Shown here: piece by piece, positions 1 to 7,697 of the stretch
How the letters are laid out: each line of letters opens with the position of its first letter
How positions within the stretch are numbered: position 1 is the first letter of the stretch
Assembly: GCF_010977575.1 (NCBI RefSeq)
Contig: NZ_CP048812.1
Location: 2,666,001 to 2,730,000, forward strand
Direction: 5' to 3'
Source: Halomonas socia
GTDB lineage: Bacteria > Pseudomonadota > Gammaproteobacteria > Pseudomonadales > Halomonadaceae
Length of the DNA: 64,000 bases
The notes under the pieces: model-generated
Databases searched by the model: none
What the model saw: only the letters and a program-made list of their open reading frames with translations
What the model was told of the DNA's origin: nothing
Made by a program: the position numbers and the translations under genes

Positions 1-546
1 GGTGGGGTTGTTGGGATTGATCAGCACGATGGCGCGGGTATGGCTGGTGACCTTGGCACGAATATCGTCCATGTCCGGCGCCCAGTCGGCCTGCTCGTCG
101 CACAGGTAGTGCACCGGCCGGCCGCCGGAGAGGTTGGCGGCAGCGGTCCACAGCGGATAGTCCGGCGCCGGGATCAGCACCTCGTCGCCGTCGTTGAGCA
201 GCGCCTGCATGGCCATCACGATCAGCTCGGAGACGCCGTTGCCGACATAGATGTCCTCGATGCCGACGCCGGGGATCTGCTTGCGCTGGCACTCCTGCAT
301 GATCGCCTTGCGCGCCGAGTAGAGTCCCTTGGAGTCGCAGTAGCCCTGGGCGGTGGGCAGGTTGCGCATCACGTCCTGGAGGATCTCCTCCGGCGCCTCG
401 AAGCCGAACGGCGCGGGGTTGCCGATATTCAGCTTGAGGATGCGCTGGCCTTCCTCTTCCAGGCGCTTGGCGTGGTCGAGCACCGGGCCGCGGATGTCGT
501 AGCAGACGTTATGAAGCTTATGCGATTTCCTGATCGGGGTGTCCAT
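1..546 (-). CDS. alaA: Alanine-synthesizing aminotransferase (AlaA-like), N-terminal part
   Basis: This is a PLP-dependent class I aminotransferase of the AlaA/YfbQ type, which makes alanine from pyruvate and glutamate. Only the first 182 codons are in the window; the rest lies to the left. The protein starts MDTPIRKSHKLHNVCYDIRG, has a conserved LKLNIGNPAPFGFEAP segment and a YCDSKGLYSARKAI segment, and reaches the substrate/cofactor loop INPNNP at the edge. The catalytic lysine would lie outside the window. The family is recognised from these segments; distinguishing AlaA from AlaC or an aspartate aminotransferase would need the full protein. Confidence 0.85.
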   Translation of the reverse strand, partial: MDTPIRKSHKLHNVCYDIRGPVLDHAKRLEEEGQRILKLNIGNPAPFGFEAPEEILQDVMRNLPTAQGYCDSKGLYSARKAIMQECQRKQIPGVGIEDIYVGNGVSELIVMAMQALLNDGDEVLIPAPDYPLWTAAANLSGGRPVHYLCDEQADWAPDMDDIRAKVTSHTRAIVLINPNNPT

Positions 547-592
547 GAGGTGTCCGAAAATGCGTCCAGTAGTGGGGCCCGCGAGGGGCGTC

Positions 593-1546
593 TCATTGGT
601 TATCGGTGGTGCTTGGGGCGTCATCCTCGGCCGCTGGCGCGGGGATATCCGCCGGGGTCTCGAGCGTTACCGGGCCGAGCTTGCCATCGCGCAGCTCGTG
701 CAGCAGCACCTCGGCACCGCGGTGCAGGTCGACTTCGCCGCCGGCGCGCAGGCCGCCGCGCCTGGCGGCGATCTCGGCGACGATGGCCGCGCCGTCGAAG
801 CCGGCCAGGGCCAGGAAGTCGGGCCGGGCCGGGCCGTCGGCCTCGACCCGCGCCGCCTCGGGATTGGCGGTGTAGGCGGGCAGCGCCTTGAGTTTATAGC
901 GCGCGGTGAGGGCCTCGGGATAGCGCTTGGCCAGTTCGGCGGCGGTGATCACTGCCACGTCGATGTAGTCGATGGCGGTATCGCGGATCGCGCCGCTGGC
1001 GGCCAGGCGGTAGGCGCTGGCCTGGTCCTCGATCTTCGGCCACAGCACGCCGGGGGTGTCGACCAGCGCCACCCGTCCGTCGAGGCGCACCTTCTGCTGG
1101 CGCTTGGTCACCGCCGGCTCGTTACCGGTCTTGGCGATCTTGCGGCCGGCCAGGCCGTTGATCAAGGTCGACTTGCCCACGTTGGGGATGCCCATCACCA
1201 TGACCCGCACGTCGCGGTCGGCGCGGATCTGGCCGGCCAGCTCGTGGCACAGCTTGGGGATGCGCTTGAGCTCTCGGGCGTTGGTGGTGGTCACTGCCAG
1301 GGCGCGGGTATCGGACTGGGCGTCGAAGTGGGCGACCCATTCGGCGGTGCGCGCCGGATCGGCGAGGTCGGCCCGCGACAGGATCTTGAGCACCGGCTTG
1401 TGTTCGGTGAGCTCGGCGAGCATCGGATTGGCGCTGGAGTAGGGCAGGCGGGCATCCAGCACCTCGAGCACCACGTCGATCTCCGGCAGCGCCTCCTTGA
1501 TCTGGCGGCGCGCCTTGTTCATGTGTCCCGGGAACCAGCCGAGCAT
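593..1546 (-). CDS. rbgA: Ribosome biogenesis GTPase RbgA/YlqF
   Basis: A circularly permuted GTPase that helps assemble the large ribosomal subunit. The motifs run in permuted order: a G4-like segment (ILSRADLAD) near residue 63, then G1 (GIPNVGKST), the G2 threonine region (AVTKRQQKV) and G3 (DTPGV). The WFPGHM start is typical of the family. ATG at 1546 was chosen because GGAGA lies six bases upstream; a GTG two codons earlier would have no spacing. Length is about 317 residues, normal for the family. The G4 position reads SRAD where (N/T)KxD is expected. It is on the same strand as the aminotransferase, about 46 bp upstream of it, so cotranscription is possible. Confidence 0.9.
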   Translation of the reverse strand: MLGWFPGHMNKARRQIKEALPEIDVVLEVLDARLPYSSANPMLAELTEHKPVLKILSRADLADPARTAEWVAHFDAQSDTRALAVTTTNARELKRIPKLCHELAGQIRADRDVRVMVMGIPNVGKSTLINGLAGRKIAKTGNEPAVTKRQQKVRLDGRVALVDTPGVLWPKIEDQASAYRLAASGAIRDTAIDYIDVAVITAAELAKRYPEALTARYKLKALPAYTANPEAARVEADGPARPDFLALAGFDGAAIVAEIAARRGGLRAGGEVDLHRGAEVLLHELRDGKLGPVTLETPADIPAPAAEDDAPSTTDNQ

Positions 1547-1632
1547 GGCCACTCTCCATCAGCGTGCAAAAGGTGACCATTCTAGCAGAGCGTAACCCGG
1601 GCGTGGGCCGGCAAACGCCGGCCCGGGCGGGC

Positions 1633-2037
1633 TCATTCGCCGTCGTGAAAGCTCAGCGACACCGAGTTGATGCAGTAGCGCAGGCCGGTGGTCTGGGGCG
1701 GGCCATCGGGGAATACATGGCCGAGGTGGGCGTTGCAGTGGGCGCAGACCACTTCGGTGCGCTGCATGGCATGGCTGGCGTCGGCGTGCTCTTCCACGGC
1801 GTTGACCCCCAGCGGGCGGTCGAAGCTCGGCCAGCCGCAGCCGGCGTCGAACTTGTGCTCGCTCTCGAACAGCGGCGCCTGGCAGCACACACAGTGGTAG
1901 ATGCCGTGGTCGTCGCTGACCTGGTAGTAGTCGCCGCTGAACGGCCGTTCAGTGCCTTTCTCACGGGTGACGCGATACTGCTCCGGGGTGAGCTGGGCGC
2001 GCCACTCGGCGTCGCTTTTCTCGACTTTGTTGCGCAT
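1633..2037 (-). CDS. msrB: Peptide-methionine (R)-S-oxide reductase MsrB
   Basis: It reduces the R-epimer of methionine sulfoxide in damaged proteins. The sequence shows both structural zinc CxxC pairs (CVCC and CAHC), the GCGWPSF motif and the catalytic cysteine in [11 protein letters not shown] close to the C terminus, at the usual length of about 134 residues. The start was placed at [12 protein letters not shown] because an AGAGAG stretch precedes it; the frame stays open upstream to 2076, adding 13 residues that are not family-like. Its upstream side faces the tRNA cluster promoter. Confidence 0.95.
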   Translation of the reverse strand: MRNKVEKSDAEWRAQLTPEQYRVTREKGTERPFSGDYYQVSDDHGIYHCVCCQAPLFESEHKFDAGCGWPSFDRPLGVNAVEEHADASHAMQRTEVVCAHCNAHLGHVFPDGPPQTTGLRYCINSVSLSFHDGE

Positions 2038-2162
2038 GGCGGTCTCTCTCGCTGCGGGTGAATCTGTGGTCATCAAACACCGCTCGGGGGTGTCTGGCTA
2101 GTCTCGACACGGCTATTATCAGCGTAGCTGGCCGGTCGGGAAAATCCCGCTTGGGCAGTCGC

Positions 2163-2191
2163 TTGACAGCCTAATGGGCGCTCAGTAACAT
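2163..2191 (+). promoter_or_regulatory. Promoter of the tRNA-Glu/tRNA-Gly cluster
   Basis: A consensus -35 box TTGACA (2163-2168) is followed after 17 bp by TAACAT (2186-2191). A GC-rich stretch follows, as in stringently controlled stable-RNA promoters. The first tRNA begins about 28 bp after the -10. This is the only good promoter seen ahead of the array, so the tRNAs are probably one transcript. Confidence 0.65.
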
Positions 2192-2219
2192 ACGCGCCAC
2201 CTCGATGAGGGAACGCCGC

Positions 2220-2295
2220 GTCCCATTCGTCTAGTGGTCCAGGACACCGCCCTTTCACGGCGGTAACAGGGGTTCGAACCCCCTATGGGACGCCA
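2220..2295 (+). tRNA. tRNA-Glu (UUC), copy 1
   Basis: The 76-nt cloverleaf has a GUCCCAU/AUGGGAC acceptor stem, anticodon loop CUUUCAC giving anticodon UUC, T-arm GGGGTTCGAACCCC and an encoded 3' CCA. It reads GAA/GAG. It is the first of three identical copies, each followed by tRNA-Gly. Confidence 0.97.
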
Positions 2296-2340
2296 CTTCC
2301 TCTCGTCAGGTGCTGGATGATCGGTTGGTGAAGGGCCTAC

Positions 2341-2415
2341 GCGGGAATAGCTCAGTGGTAGAGCACAACCTTGCCAAGGTTGGGGTCGCGAGTTCGAATC
2401 TCGTTTCCCGCTCCA
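2341..2415 (+). tRNA. tRNA-Gly (GCC), copy 1
   Basis: The 75-nt tRNA has acceptor stem GCGGGAA/TTCCCGC, anticodon loop with GCC (CTTGCCAAG), T-arm GCGAGTTCGAATCTCGT and an encoded CCA. It reads GGC/GGU. It lies 45 nt after tRNA-Glu copy 1 in the same presumed transcript. Confidence 0.97.
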
Positions 2416-2432
2416 AGCACTACAAGCATTGC

Positions 2433-2508
2433 GTCCCATTCGTCTAGTGGTCCAGGACACCGCCCTTTCACGGCGGTAACAGGGGTTCGAACCCCCTATG
2501 GGACGCCA
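2433..2508 (+). tRNA. tRNA-Glu (UUC), copy 2
   Basis: Identical in sequence to copy 1. It follows tRNA-Gly copy 1 after a 17-nt spacer whose sequence (AGCACTACAAGCATT) reappears, slightly changed, before copy 3. Confidence 0.97.
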
Positions 2509-2535
2509 CTCGATCATCGATAGATTGCGATACAA

Positions 2536-2610
2536 GCGGGAATAGCTCAGTGGTAGAGCACAACCTTGCCAAGGTTGGGGTCGCGAGTTCGAATCTCGTT
2601 TCCCGCTCCA
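2536..2610 (+). tRNA. tRNA-Gly (GCC), copy 2
   Basis: Identical to tRNA-Gly copy 1, with anticodon GCC and encoded CCA. It is followed by a damaged 3' part of another tRNA-Gly. Confidence 0.97.
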
Positions 2611-2637
2611 AGCAAGACCCGAGCAGGCCAACGTGAC

Positions 2638-2684
2638 GGTCGCGAGCTGGTGCGCCAGCCCGGTCGATCTCGTTTCCCGCTCCA
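2638..2684 (+). pseudogene. Decayed 3' part of a tRNA-Gly
   Basis: The segment reads GGTCGCGAG, then about 20 foreign bases, then ATCTCGTTTCCCGCTCCA. The two flanks are the 5' side of the T-arm and the T-arm/acceptor 3' side of the neighbouring tRNA-Gly genes. The T-loop is replaced and there is no D-arm, anticodon arm or 5' acceptor strand, so it cannot fold as a tRNA. It is best read as a scar of unequal recombination in the array. Confidence 0.75.
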
Positions 2685-2701
2685 AGCACCACAAGTATTG
2701 C

Positions 2702-2777
2702 GTCCCATTCGTCTAGTGGTCCAGGACACCGCCCTTTCACGGCGGTAACAGGGGTTCGAACCCCCTATGGGACGCCA
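2702..2777 (+). tRNA. tRNA-Glu (UUC), copy 3
   Basis: Identical to the other two tRNA-Glu copies. The spacer before it is a near copy of the spacer before copy 2, supporting duplication of a Gly-Glu unit. Confidence 0.97.
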
Positions 2778-2799
2778 CATTGCTGCCACGCTTCATCAT

Positions 2800-2874
2800 G
2801 CGGGAATAGCTCAGTGGTAGAGCACAACCTTGCCAAGGTTGGGGTCGCGAGTTCGAATCTCGTTTCCCGCTCCA
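2800..2874 (+). tRNA. tRNA-Gly (GCC), copy 3
   Basis: Identical to the other two tRNA-Gly genes and the last tRNA of the array. No clear hairpin plus T-run follows; only a short A-rich stretch is seen, so the transcript end is not defined. Confidence 0.97.
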
Positions 2875-2975
2875 AAAAATAGCCCTTCCCTGTCTGATTC
2901 TCGAGGTCTTGAATTCTCGGCGACCGCCCATATCTTTAGTTGCCTAATGATTCACCCATCTCCCGGGAGATCCCG

Positions 2976-3941
2976 ATGGCCACACCGGCGCTGTCCATCC
3001 GTGGGCTGACCAAGGTCTACGGCAACGGTTTTCACGCCCTCAAGGGCATCGATCTCGACGTGCAGCAGGGCGACTTCTTCGCGCTGCTCGGGCCCAACGG
3101 GGCCGGCAAGTCCACTACCCTCGGCGTGGTTTGCTCGTTGGTGCAAAAGAGCGCCGGCCGGATCTCGATCTTCGGCATCGATACCGGCCGCGACTTCGCC
3201 CGCGCCAAGTATCACCTCGGCGTGGTGCCCCAGGAGTTCAACTTCAACCAGTTCGAGAAGGTCATCGATATCGTGCTGGCCCAGGCCGGCTACTATGGTA
3301 TGCCGCGCAGCGAGGCCTTGCCCCGCGCCAAGCGTCTGCTTGGCGATCTTGGCCTGTGGGACAAGCGCGACGGCAGCGCGCGGATGCTCTCCGGCGGCAT
3401 GAAGCGCCGGCTGATGATCGCCCGGGCACTGATGCATCGCCCCAAGCTGCTGATCCTCGACGAGCCCACCGCCGGGGTGGATATCGAGCTGCGGCGCAGC
3501 ATGTGGGAGTACCTGCGCCGCATCAACCGCGAGGAGGGCACCACTATCATTCTCACCACCCACTACCTCGAGGAAGCCGAGAGCTTGTGCCGCAACGTGG
3601 CGATCATCAACCACGGCGAGATCATCCGTAATACCAGCGTCAGGGCACTGCTCACCGAGCTCGACACCGAGACCTTCCTGTTCGACCTGGCCGCCCCGCT
3701 GGAGGCGGTACCGCAGATCGAGGGCTTCGAGGTGCAGCAGGTCGACGGCGCCCAGCTCGCGGTCATGGTACACCGCGGCCAGCGGCTCAACGATATCTTC
3801 GCCGCCCTCGGCGACCAGGGCATCGAAGTGGTGTCGATGCGCAACCGCGCGAACCGCCTCGAGGAGATGTTCGTGACCATGGTCGAGCAGGGCAATGCCG
3901 ACCTTGCGCGTGCCGCTGCAGCGGCGGAGGCGCGCGCATGA
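2976..3941 (+). CDS. yadG: ABC-2 type exporter ATP-binding protein (YadG-like)
   Basis: The ATPase subunit of an ABC exporter; it powers the permease encoded next. Walker A (GPNGAGKST) lies near residue 42, the signature is LSGGMKRR, Walker B is LLILDEPTAGVD and the H-loop is TTHYLEEAE. A C-terminal regulatory stretch of about 80 residues follows. The start MATPALSIRG was chosen because GGGAGA lies just upstream; a TTG at 2940 extends the frame without a ribosome site. Its stop overlaps the permease start (ATGA), which indicates translational coupling. The substrate is not known for YadG/YadH. Confidence 0.9.
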   Translation: MATPALSIRGLTKVYGNGFHALKGIDLDVQQGDFFALLGPNGAGKSTTLGVVCSLVQKSAGRISIFGIDTGRDFARAKYHLGVVPQEFNFNQFEKVIDIVLAQAGYYGMPRSEALPRAKRLLGDLGLWDKRDGSARMLSGGMKRRLMIARALMHRPKLLILDEPTAGVDIELRRSMWEYLRRINREEGTTIILTTHYLEEAESLCRNVAIINHGEIIRNTSVRALLTELDTETFLFDLAAPLEAVPQIEGFEVQQVDGAQLAVMVHRGQRLNDIFAALGDQGIEVVSMRNRANRLEEMFVTMVEQGNADLARAAAAAEARA

Positions 3942-4711
3942 ATCCGACACAGATCGCCATCGCGCTATGGACCCTGGTGCACAAGGAGATCAAGCGCTTT
4001 ACGCGGATCTGGCCGCAGACCCTGCTGCCGCCGTCGATCACCATGACCATGTACTTCATCATCTTCGGCAGCCTGATCGGCTCGCGGATCGGTGACATGG
4101 ATGGCTTCAGCTACATGGACTTCATCGTCCCCGGGCTGATCATGATGGCGGTGATCACCAACAGCTACTCCAACGTTGCGTCATCCTTCTTCTCCAACAA
4201 GTTCCAGCGCTCCATCGAGGAGATGATGGTCTCGCCGATGCCCAACTGGGTGATCCTGACCGGCTTCGTGCTGGGGGGGATGGCGCGCGGGCTGGGCGTA
4301 GGGTTGATCGTGACCATCGTGTCGCTGTTCTTCACGCGCATCAGCATGGCCCACCCGCTGCTGACCATCGTCGTGGTGGTGCTGACCTCGGCGCTGTTCT
4401 CCATCGGCGGCTTCATCAACGCGCTGCTGGCCGACAAGTTCGACGATATCTCCATCGTGCCGACCTTCATTCTCACGCCGTTGACCTACCTCGGCGGGGT
4501 GTTCTACTCGATCTCGATGCTGCCGGCGCTGTGGCAGGGGGTGTCGATGCTCAACCCGATCCTGTATATGGTCAACGTATTCCGCTACGGCTTCCTCGGC
4601 GTCTCGGATATCCCGGTGGTCTGGGCATTGAGCGCCATCGTGGCCTTTATCGTGGTGCTGTTCGGCATCGCGCTGTGGATGCTCGAACACGGCAAGGGAA
4701 TTCGCTCATGA
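3938..4711 (+). CDS. yadH: ABC-2 type exporter permease (YadH-like)
   Basis: A membrane permease of the ABC-2 family, 257 residues with about six hydrophobic helices. The conserved central segment is SFFSNKFQRSIEEMMVSPMP, followed by the LTPLTYLGGVFYS segment typical of YadH/NodJ-like permeases. It forms the exporter with the preceding ATPase. Both ends overlap neighbours by 4 bp (ATGA), so yadG-yadH-queF look like one operon. The exported compound cannot be predicted. Confidence 0.9.
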   Translation: MNPTQIAIALWTLVHKEIKRFTRIWPQTLLPPSITMTMYFIIFGSLIGSRIGDMDGFSYMDFIVPGLIMMAVITNSYSNVASSFFSNKFQRSIEEMMVSPMPNWVILTGFVLGGMARGLGVGLIVTIVSLFFTRISMAHPLLTIVVVVLTSALFSIGGFINALLADKFDDISIVPTFILTPLTYLGGVFYSISMLPALWQGVSMLNPILYMVNVFRYGFLGVSDIPVVWALSAIVAFIVVLFGIALWMLEHGKGIRS

Positions 4712-5544
4712 GCCAGCAGCGTCCCGATACCCTGCAACACGCTCCGCTGGGCCGCGAGTCGGCCTACCCGGAGCGCTACGATGCCACGCTGCTCTATCCC
4801 ATCCCGCGGGCCGCCAACCGCGCGCCGCTGGGCATCGAGGAGGGCGCCTTGCCGTTCGTCGGCGAGGACGAGTGGCACGCCTTCGAGGTCTCGTGGCTCA
4901 ACGCCCGCGGCAAGCCGCTGGTGGCGGTGGCGCGCTTCCGGCTGCCGGCGGACTCGCCGAACCTGATCGAGTCGAAGTCGTGGAAGCTCTATCTCAACGG
5001 CTTCAACCAGACCCGCTTCGCCAGCCGCGCGGAGATCGTGACAACGCTCGAGCGTGACCTCGGCGCCGCCGCTGGAGCGCCGGTCACGGTGGTGCTGTTC
5101 GGCGTCGACGACCAGGCGCTGGCGCCGCGTCGCCTGCCCGGCGAGTGCCTGGATGATCTGGACATCGAGATCAACGACTACACCCCCAGTGCCGAGCACC
5201 TGGTGGTGGGTGACGAGATCGTCGAGGAGACACTGCACTCGCACCTGCTCAAGTCCAACTGCCCGGTCACCGGCCAGCCTGACTGGGGCAGCGTGCTGAT
5301 CCGCTATCGTGGGCCTAAACTCGACCGTGAAGGGTTGCTGCGCTATCTGATCGGCTATCGCCAGCATCAGGACTTCCACGAGCACTGCGTCGAACACATC
5401 TTCAGCGACCTGATGGTCCGCGCCCGACCCGAGCGGCTGCTGGTACTGGCGCGCTACGTGCGCCGCGGCGGCCTGGATATCAGCCCCTGGCGCGCGACCC
5501 CCGGCGAGCGCCCGCCGGAGCCGCTGCGCCTGGCTCGGCAGTAA
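4708..5544 (+). CDS. queF: NADPH-dependent 7-cyano-7-deazaguanine reductase QueF
   Basis: QueF reduces the nitrile of preQ0 to the amine of preQ1 in queuosine tRNA modification. The 278-residue length matches the long bimodular (E. coli-type) class. The ESKSWKLY motif of the family is present near residue 92, and the catalytic cysteine sits in NCPVTGQPDW near residue 184, followed by the GSVLIRYRG segment. The ATG overlaps the stop of the ABC permease, an unusual partner for a queuosine gene. No other queuosine gene is in the window. Confidence 0.95.
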   Translation: MSQQRPDTLQHAPLGRESAYPERYDATLLYPIPRAANRAPLGIEEGALPFVGEDEWHAFEVSWLNARGKPLVAVARFRLPADSPNLIESKSWKLYLNGFNQTRFASRAEIVTTLERDLGAAAGAPVTVVLFGVDDQALAPRRLPGECLDDLDIEINDYTPSAEHLVVGDEIVEETLHSHLLKSNCPVTGQPDWGSVLIRYRGPKLDREGLLRYLIGYRQHQDFHEHCVEHIFSDLMVRARPERLLVLARYVRRGGLDISPWRATPGERPPEPLRLARQ

Positions 5545-5596
5545 GTCACTGCGGTAAGCTGGTAGCCTATTCGACACCACCACGAGGAGACGCTGG

Positions 5597-6157
5597 ATGG
5601 ATGCCATGACGCTGCTGCACGAGCGCAGTTCCATGGGCAAGCTGATGGGTCCGCCCCCTGACGCCGCCCAGTGCGAGGCGCTGTATCGCGCCGCGCTGCG
5701 CGCCCCCGACCACAAGGAACTGACGCCGTGGCGCTTCATCGAGTTCTCCGGCAAGGGTCTCGACCGCCTCGGTGAGCTGTTTGCCGAAGCCGAGTATCGC
5801 GACGACCCGCACAGCGGCGATGACACCCTGAACGCCGCGCGCAAGAAGCCCCATCGCGCACCGATGGTGATCGCGGTGATCGCCAAGGTCACCCCGGATC
5901 TGCCCAAGGTGCCGCCGGTGGAGCAGGTGATTTCCGCCGGCTGCGCCGCCCACGGCATCGTGCTGGCCGCCCATGCCCTGGGCCTCGGCGCCATGTGGCG
6001 CAGTGGCCACTACGCCTTCAACAGCACCGTACGCAAGGGCCTCGGCCTGGGTGAGCACGACGAGATCGTCGGTTTCCTCTACCTCGGCCAGATGGCCGGG
6101 CGTCACAAGCCGCTTTCCGAGCGTGACCCGGCCGACTTCGTCGAGCGTTGGGACTGA
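5597..6157 (+). CDS. Nitroreductase family protein (YdjA-like)
   Basis: An FMN-dependent nitroreductase-fold oxidoreductase of the small YdjA class (186 residues; E. coli YdjA has 183). Typical segments are RAALRAPDHKELTPWRF near residue 34, which contributes to flavin binding, and AAHALGLGAMWRSG near residue 130. A strong GAGGAG ribosome site precedes the ATG. The physiological substrate of this class is unclear. Its stop overlaps the start of the next gene (TGATG), so the two are probably cotranslated. Confidence 0.88.
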   Translation: MDAMTLLHERSSMGKLMGPPPDAAQCEALYRAALRAPDHKELTPWRFIEFSGKGLDRLGELFAEAEYRDDPHSGDDTLNAARKKPHRAPMVIAVIAKVTPDLPKVPPVEQVISAGCAAHGIVLAAHALGLGAMWRSGHYAFNSTVRKGLGLGEHDEIVGFLYLGQMAGRHKPLSERDPADFVERWD

Positions 6158-6675
6158 TGGATATGCCGCGCCGCCCCGGCCAGCCACACCCGCGCCTGGC
6201 ACTGCCGGAGGCGGGGCTGGGGGATGACCTGGGCGAATTTCAGCGCTGGCTGCAGCAGGCCATTCCCCAGGTGGCACATCTCGGCATCCAGCGCATGGGG
6301 TTGGAGGGTGAGACGCTCGAATGGCATCTCGAGCTGGCCCCCAGCCTCAACGACAAGGGCACCGGCTTCGGCGGCGCCATGGCCTCTCAAACCATCTTGA
6401 TCGGCTGGTGCTGGCTGACCCTGTGGCTGCGCCAGCAGGGGCGTGCTCAGGACGTGGTCATCGCCGATGCCCGGCAGCGTTTCCTGGCCCCGGTCAGCGG
6501 CGACTACCGTCTGCTCTGTGAGCCCGCCCCGTCGGGAGGCGTGGCCGCGCTGAGCGAACGGCTCGCCAGTCGCGGCAAGGGTCGCATCAGTCTCGTTCAG
6601 CGCCTCTACTGTGGCGACACGCTCTGCCTCGAGGCCAGCGGTGACTATGCCGTACTGCCTTCGCCACCCGCCTGA
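6157..6675 (+). CDS. Thioesterase-domain protein (YiiD C-terminal type)
   Basis: A small hot-dog-fold protein of about 172 residues. The NDKGTGFGGAMAS segment near residue 66 corresponds to the central helix of YiiD_C-type putative thioesterases, and the ADARQRFLAPVSGDY segment to the following strand. It probably acts on acyl-CoA or acyl-ACP thioesters, but no substrate can be read from sequence. The ATG at 6157 overlaps the nitroreductase stop; a TTG at 6148 is possible but lacks a better ribosome site. Confidence 0.75.
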   Translation: MDMPRRPGQPHPRLALPEAGLGDDLGEFQRWLQQAIPQVAHLGIQRMGLEGETLEWHLELAPSLNDKGTGFGGAMASQTILIGWCWLTLWLRQQGRAQDVVIADARQRFLAPVSGDYRLLCEPAPSGGVAALSERLASRGKGRISLVQRLYCGDTLCLEASGDYAVLPSPPA

Positions 6676-6701
6676 AGCCCCGCCCGCAGCCGAAAAACGG
6701 C

Positions 6702-6730
6702 TTGCAATCACAGGCTTGGCTCGTTACAGT
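6702..6730 (+). promoter_or_regulatory. Candidate tRNA-Ser promoter
   Basis: TTGCAA (6702-6707) and TACAGT (6725-6730) are 17 bp apart, each matching four of six consensus bases. They lie about 66 bp before the tRNA-Ser and are followed by a GC-rich segment. Confidence 0.45.
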
Positions 6731-6796
6731 GTGCGCCGTTCTGACGCATAGGCCGAGCCGCCAACGCCGCCCGACCCTGCGACAGAGCCACAATGC

Positions 6797-6884
6797 GGAG
6801 GGGTGTCCGAGTGGTCGAAGGAGCACGCCTGGAAAGTGTGTAAGTCGAAAGGCTTCGAGGGTTCGAATCCCTCCCCCTCCGCCA
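6797..6884 (+). tRNA. tRNA-Ser (GGA)
   Basis: An 88-nt class II tRNA with a long variable arm. The acceptor stem is GGAGGGG/CCCCTCC, the anticodon loop CTGGAAA gives anticodon GGA (reads UCC/UCU), the T-arm is GAGGGTTCGAATCCCTC and the CCA is encoded. tRNA-Ser genes are common integration targets, and the sequence downstream contains mobile-element debris. Confidence 0.96.
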
Positions 6885-6897
6885 CAAATATCGAATA

Positions 6898-6928
6898 AGC
6901 CGCTGATTTTAGCGGCTTTTTCTTTTTC
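6898..6928 (+). terminator. Rho-independent terminator of tRNA-Ser
   Basis: The stem AGCCGCT/AGCGGCT with loop GATTTT is followed by a long T-rich run. It begins 13 nt after the tRNA CCA end. Confidence 0.9.
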
Positions 6929-7188
6929 TAGAGGTATGTGTCTGGCCCATGCTTTGACCCACACCTTTAAGTTCGCTCCCCGCTGACACACAGGATACTG
7001 TTGGACAAGTACCCAGAAGGCATAAATTGCATCGCCCTCTGCCCACATTCGCAACAACTGCATCAACGTCGCCGAGGCGATTCGCGAAGCTCAGGGGCGC
7101 TCTAGCCGCGCCCAACGCAGGATCTCCAAGCGGAACGTAAGAAAAATCGCACGCTTAGTGAAGAAGTTGAAATACTACGCACCAAGGT

Positions 7189-7295
7189 ATGAACAATCGG
7201 ATTAAGGTCATCAAGCGGATGGCTTTACGGGTACCGTGACGCGGCGTACTCCTTTCTTGAAGATCCGTGCAGCGTTTCCCGGCAAAGTGCGATGA
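7189..7295 (+). pseudogene. C-terminal remnant of an ISL3-family-like transposase
   Basis: Reading through two single-base shifts gives MNNRIKVIKRMA, then YGYRDAAYS, then LKIRAAFPGKVR and a stop. This is the characteristic C-terminal end of IS204/IS1001/ISL3-type DDE transposases. The shifts fall in short T runs (around 7222-7225 and 7251-7257). No inverted repeats or other transposase parts were found nearby. It marks a decayed insertion downstream of tRNA-Ser. The family assignment is from memory of the motif. Confidence 0.6.
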
Positions 7296-7339
7296 GCCTA
7301 AAGTTAAGGGGGTTCGTTTGGCTGCCGACCATTCCTTTC

Positions 7340-7359
7340 TGTAGCTTTTAGGCTACAAT
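7340..7359 (+). promoter_or_regulatory. Operator/promoter of the toxin-antitoxin pair
   Basis: The palindrome TGTAGC-ttttag-GCTACA (7340-7357) overlaps a good -10 box, TACAAT (7354-7359). Toxin-antitoxin operons of this class are normally repressed by the antitoxin at such a site. The toxin frame starts within 12 bp. Confidence 0.65.
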
Positions 7360-7369
7360 GCTTTCGATA

Positions 7370-7697
7370 ATGGAGCTTACGCACTACCTCACCGCTGACG
7401 GCCATGATCCCTTCCAGCCTGCCTGGAGGCCACCAAGGGCAAGGATCGACAGGCCGCCTGCGGGTACTGACTCGCCTCAACCGCTTGGCCGCTGGCAATG
7501 CCGGCGACACCAAGGCCGTTGGCGATGGAGTGCTGGAGCTGCGAATCGACTACGGCCCTGGTTACCGCGTGTATTACGCTAAGGTAGGCCGGCGCCTGGT
7601 GATGTTGTTGATCGGGGGTACCAAGAAGCACCAGCAAGCCGACATTGAGCAGGCCAAGGCGTTTCTGGCCGACCACCGAAGGAGAGCCCAGAGATGA
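7370..7697 (+). pseudogene. HigB/Gp49-like addiction-module toxin, frameshifted
   Basis: The C-terminal part (LRVLTRLNRLAAGNAGD, then GVLELRIDYGPGYRVYYAK and VMLLIGGTKK) is a typical PF05973-type mRNA-interferase-like toxin. The N-terminal part MELTHYLTADGHDPFQ is in one frame, the middle LEATKGKDRQAA in a second and the rest in a third. Adding one base near 7418 and one near 7458 restores a full-length protein of about 110 residues. Both sites are short G/C runs. Either the toxin is dead or the assembly carries two deletions. An ATG at 7404 could give a protein with a foreign N terminus. The stop overlaps the antitoxin start (ATGA). Confidence 0.75.

Noticed and set aside
2638-2684. Functional fourth tRNA-Gly
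   Set aside because: Only the 3' strand of a tRNA is present and its T-loop is replaced, so no cloverleaf can form.
4585-5994. 469-codon minus-strand frame
   Set aside because: It crosses queF and part of the nitroreductase gene in antisense and has no recognisable domain.
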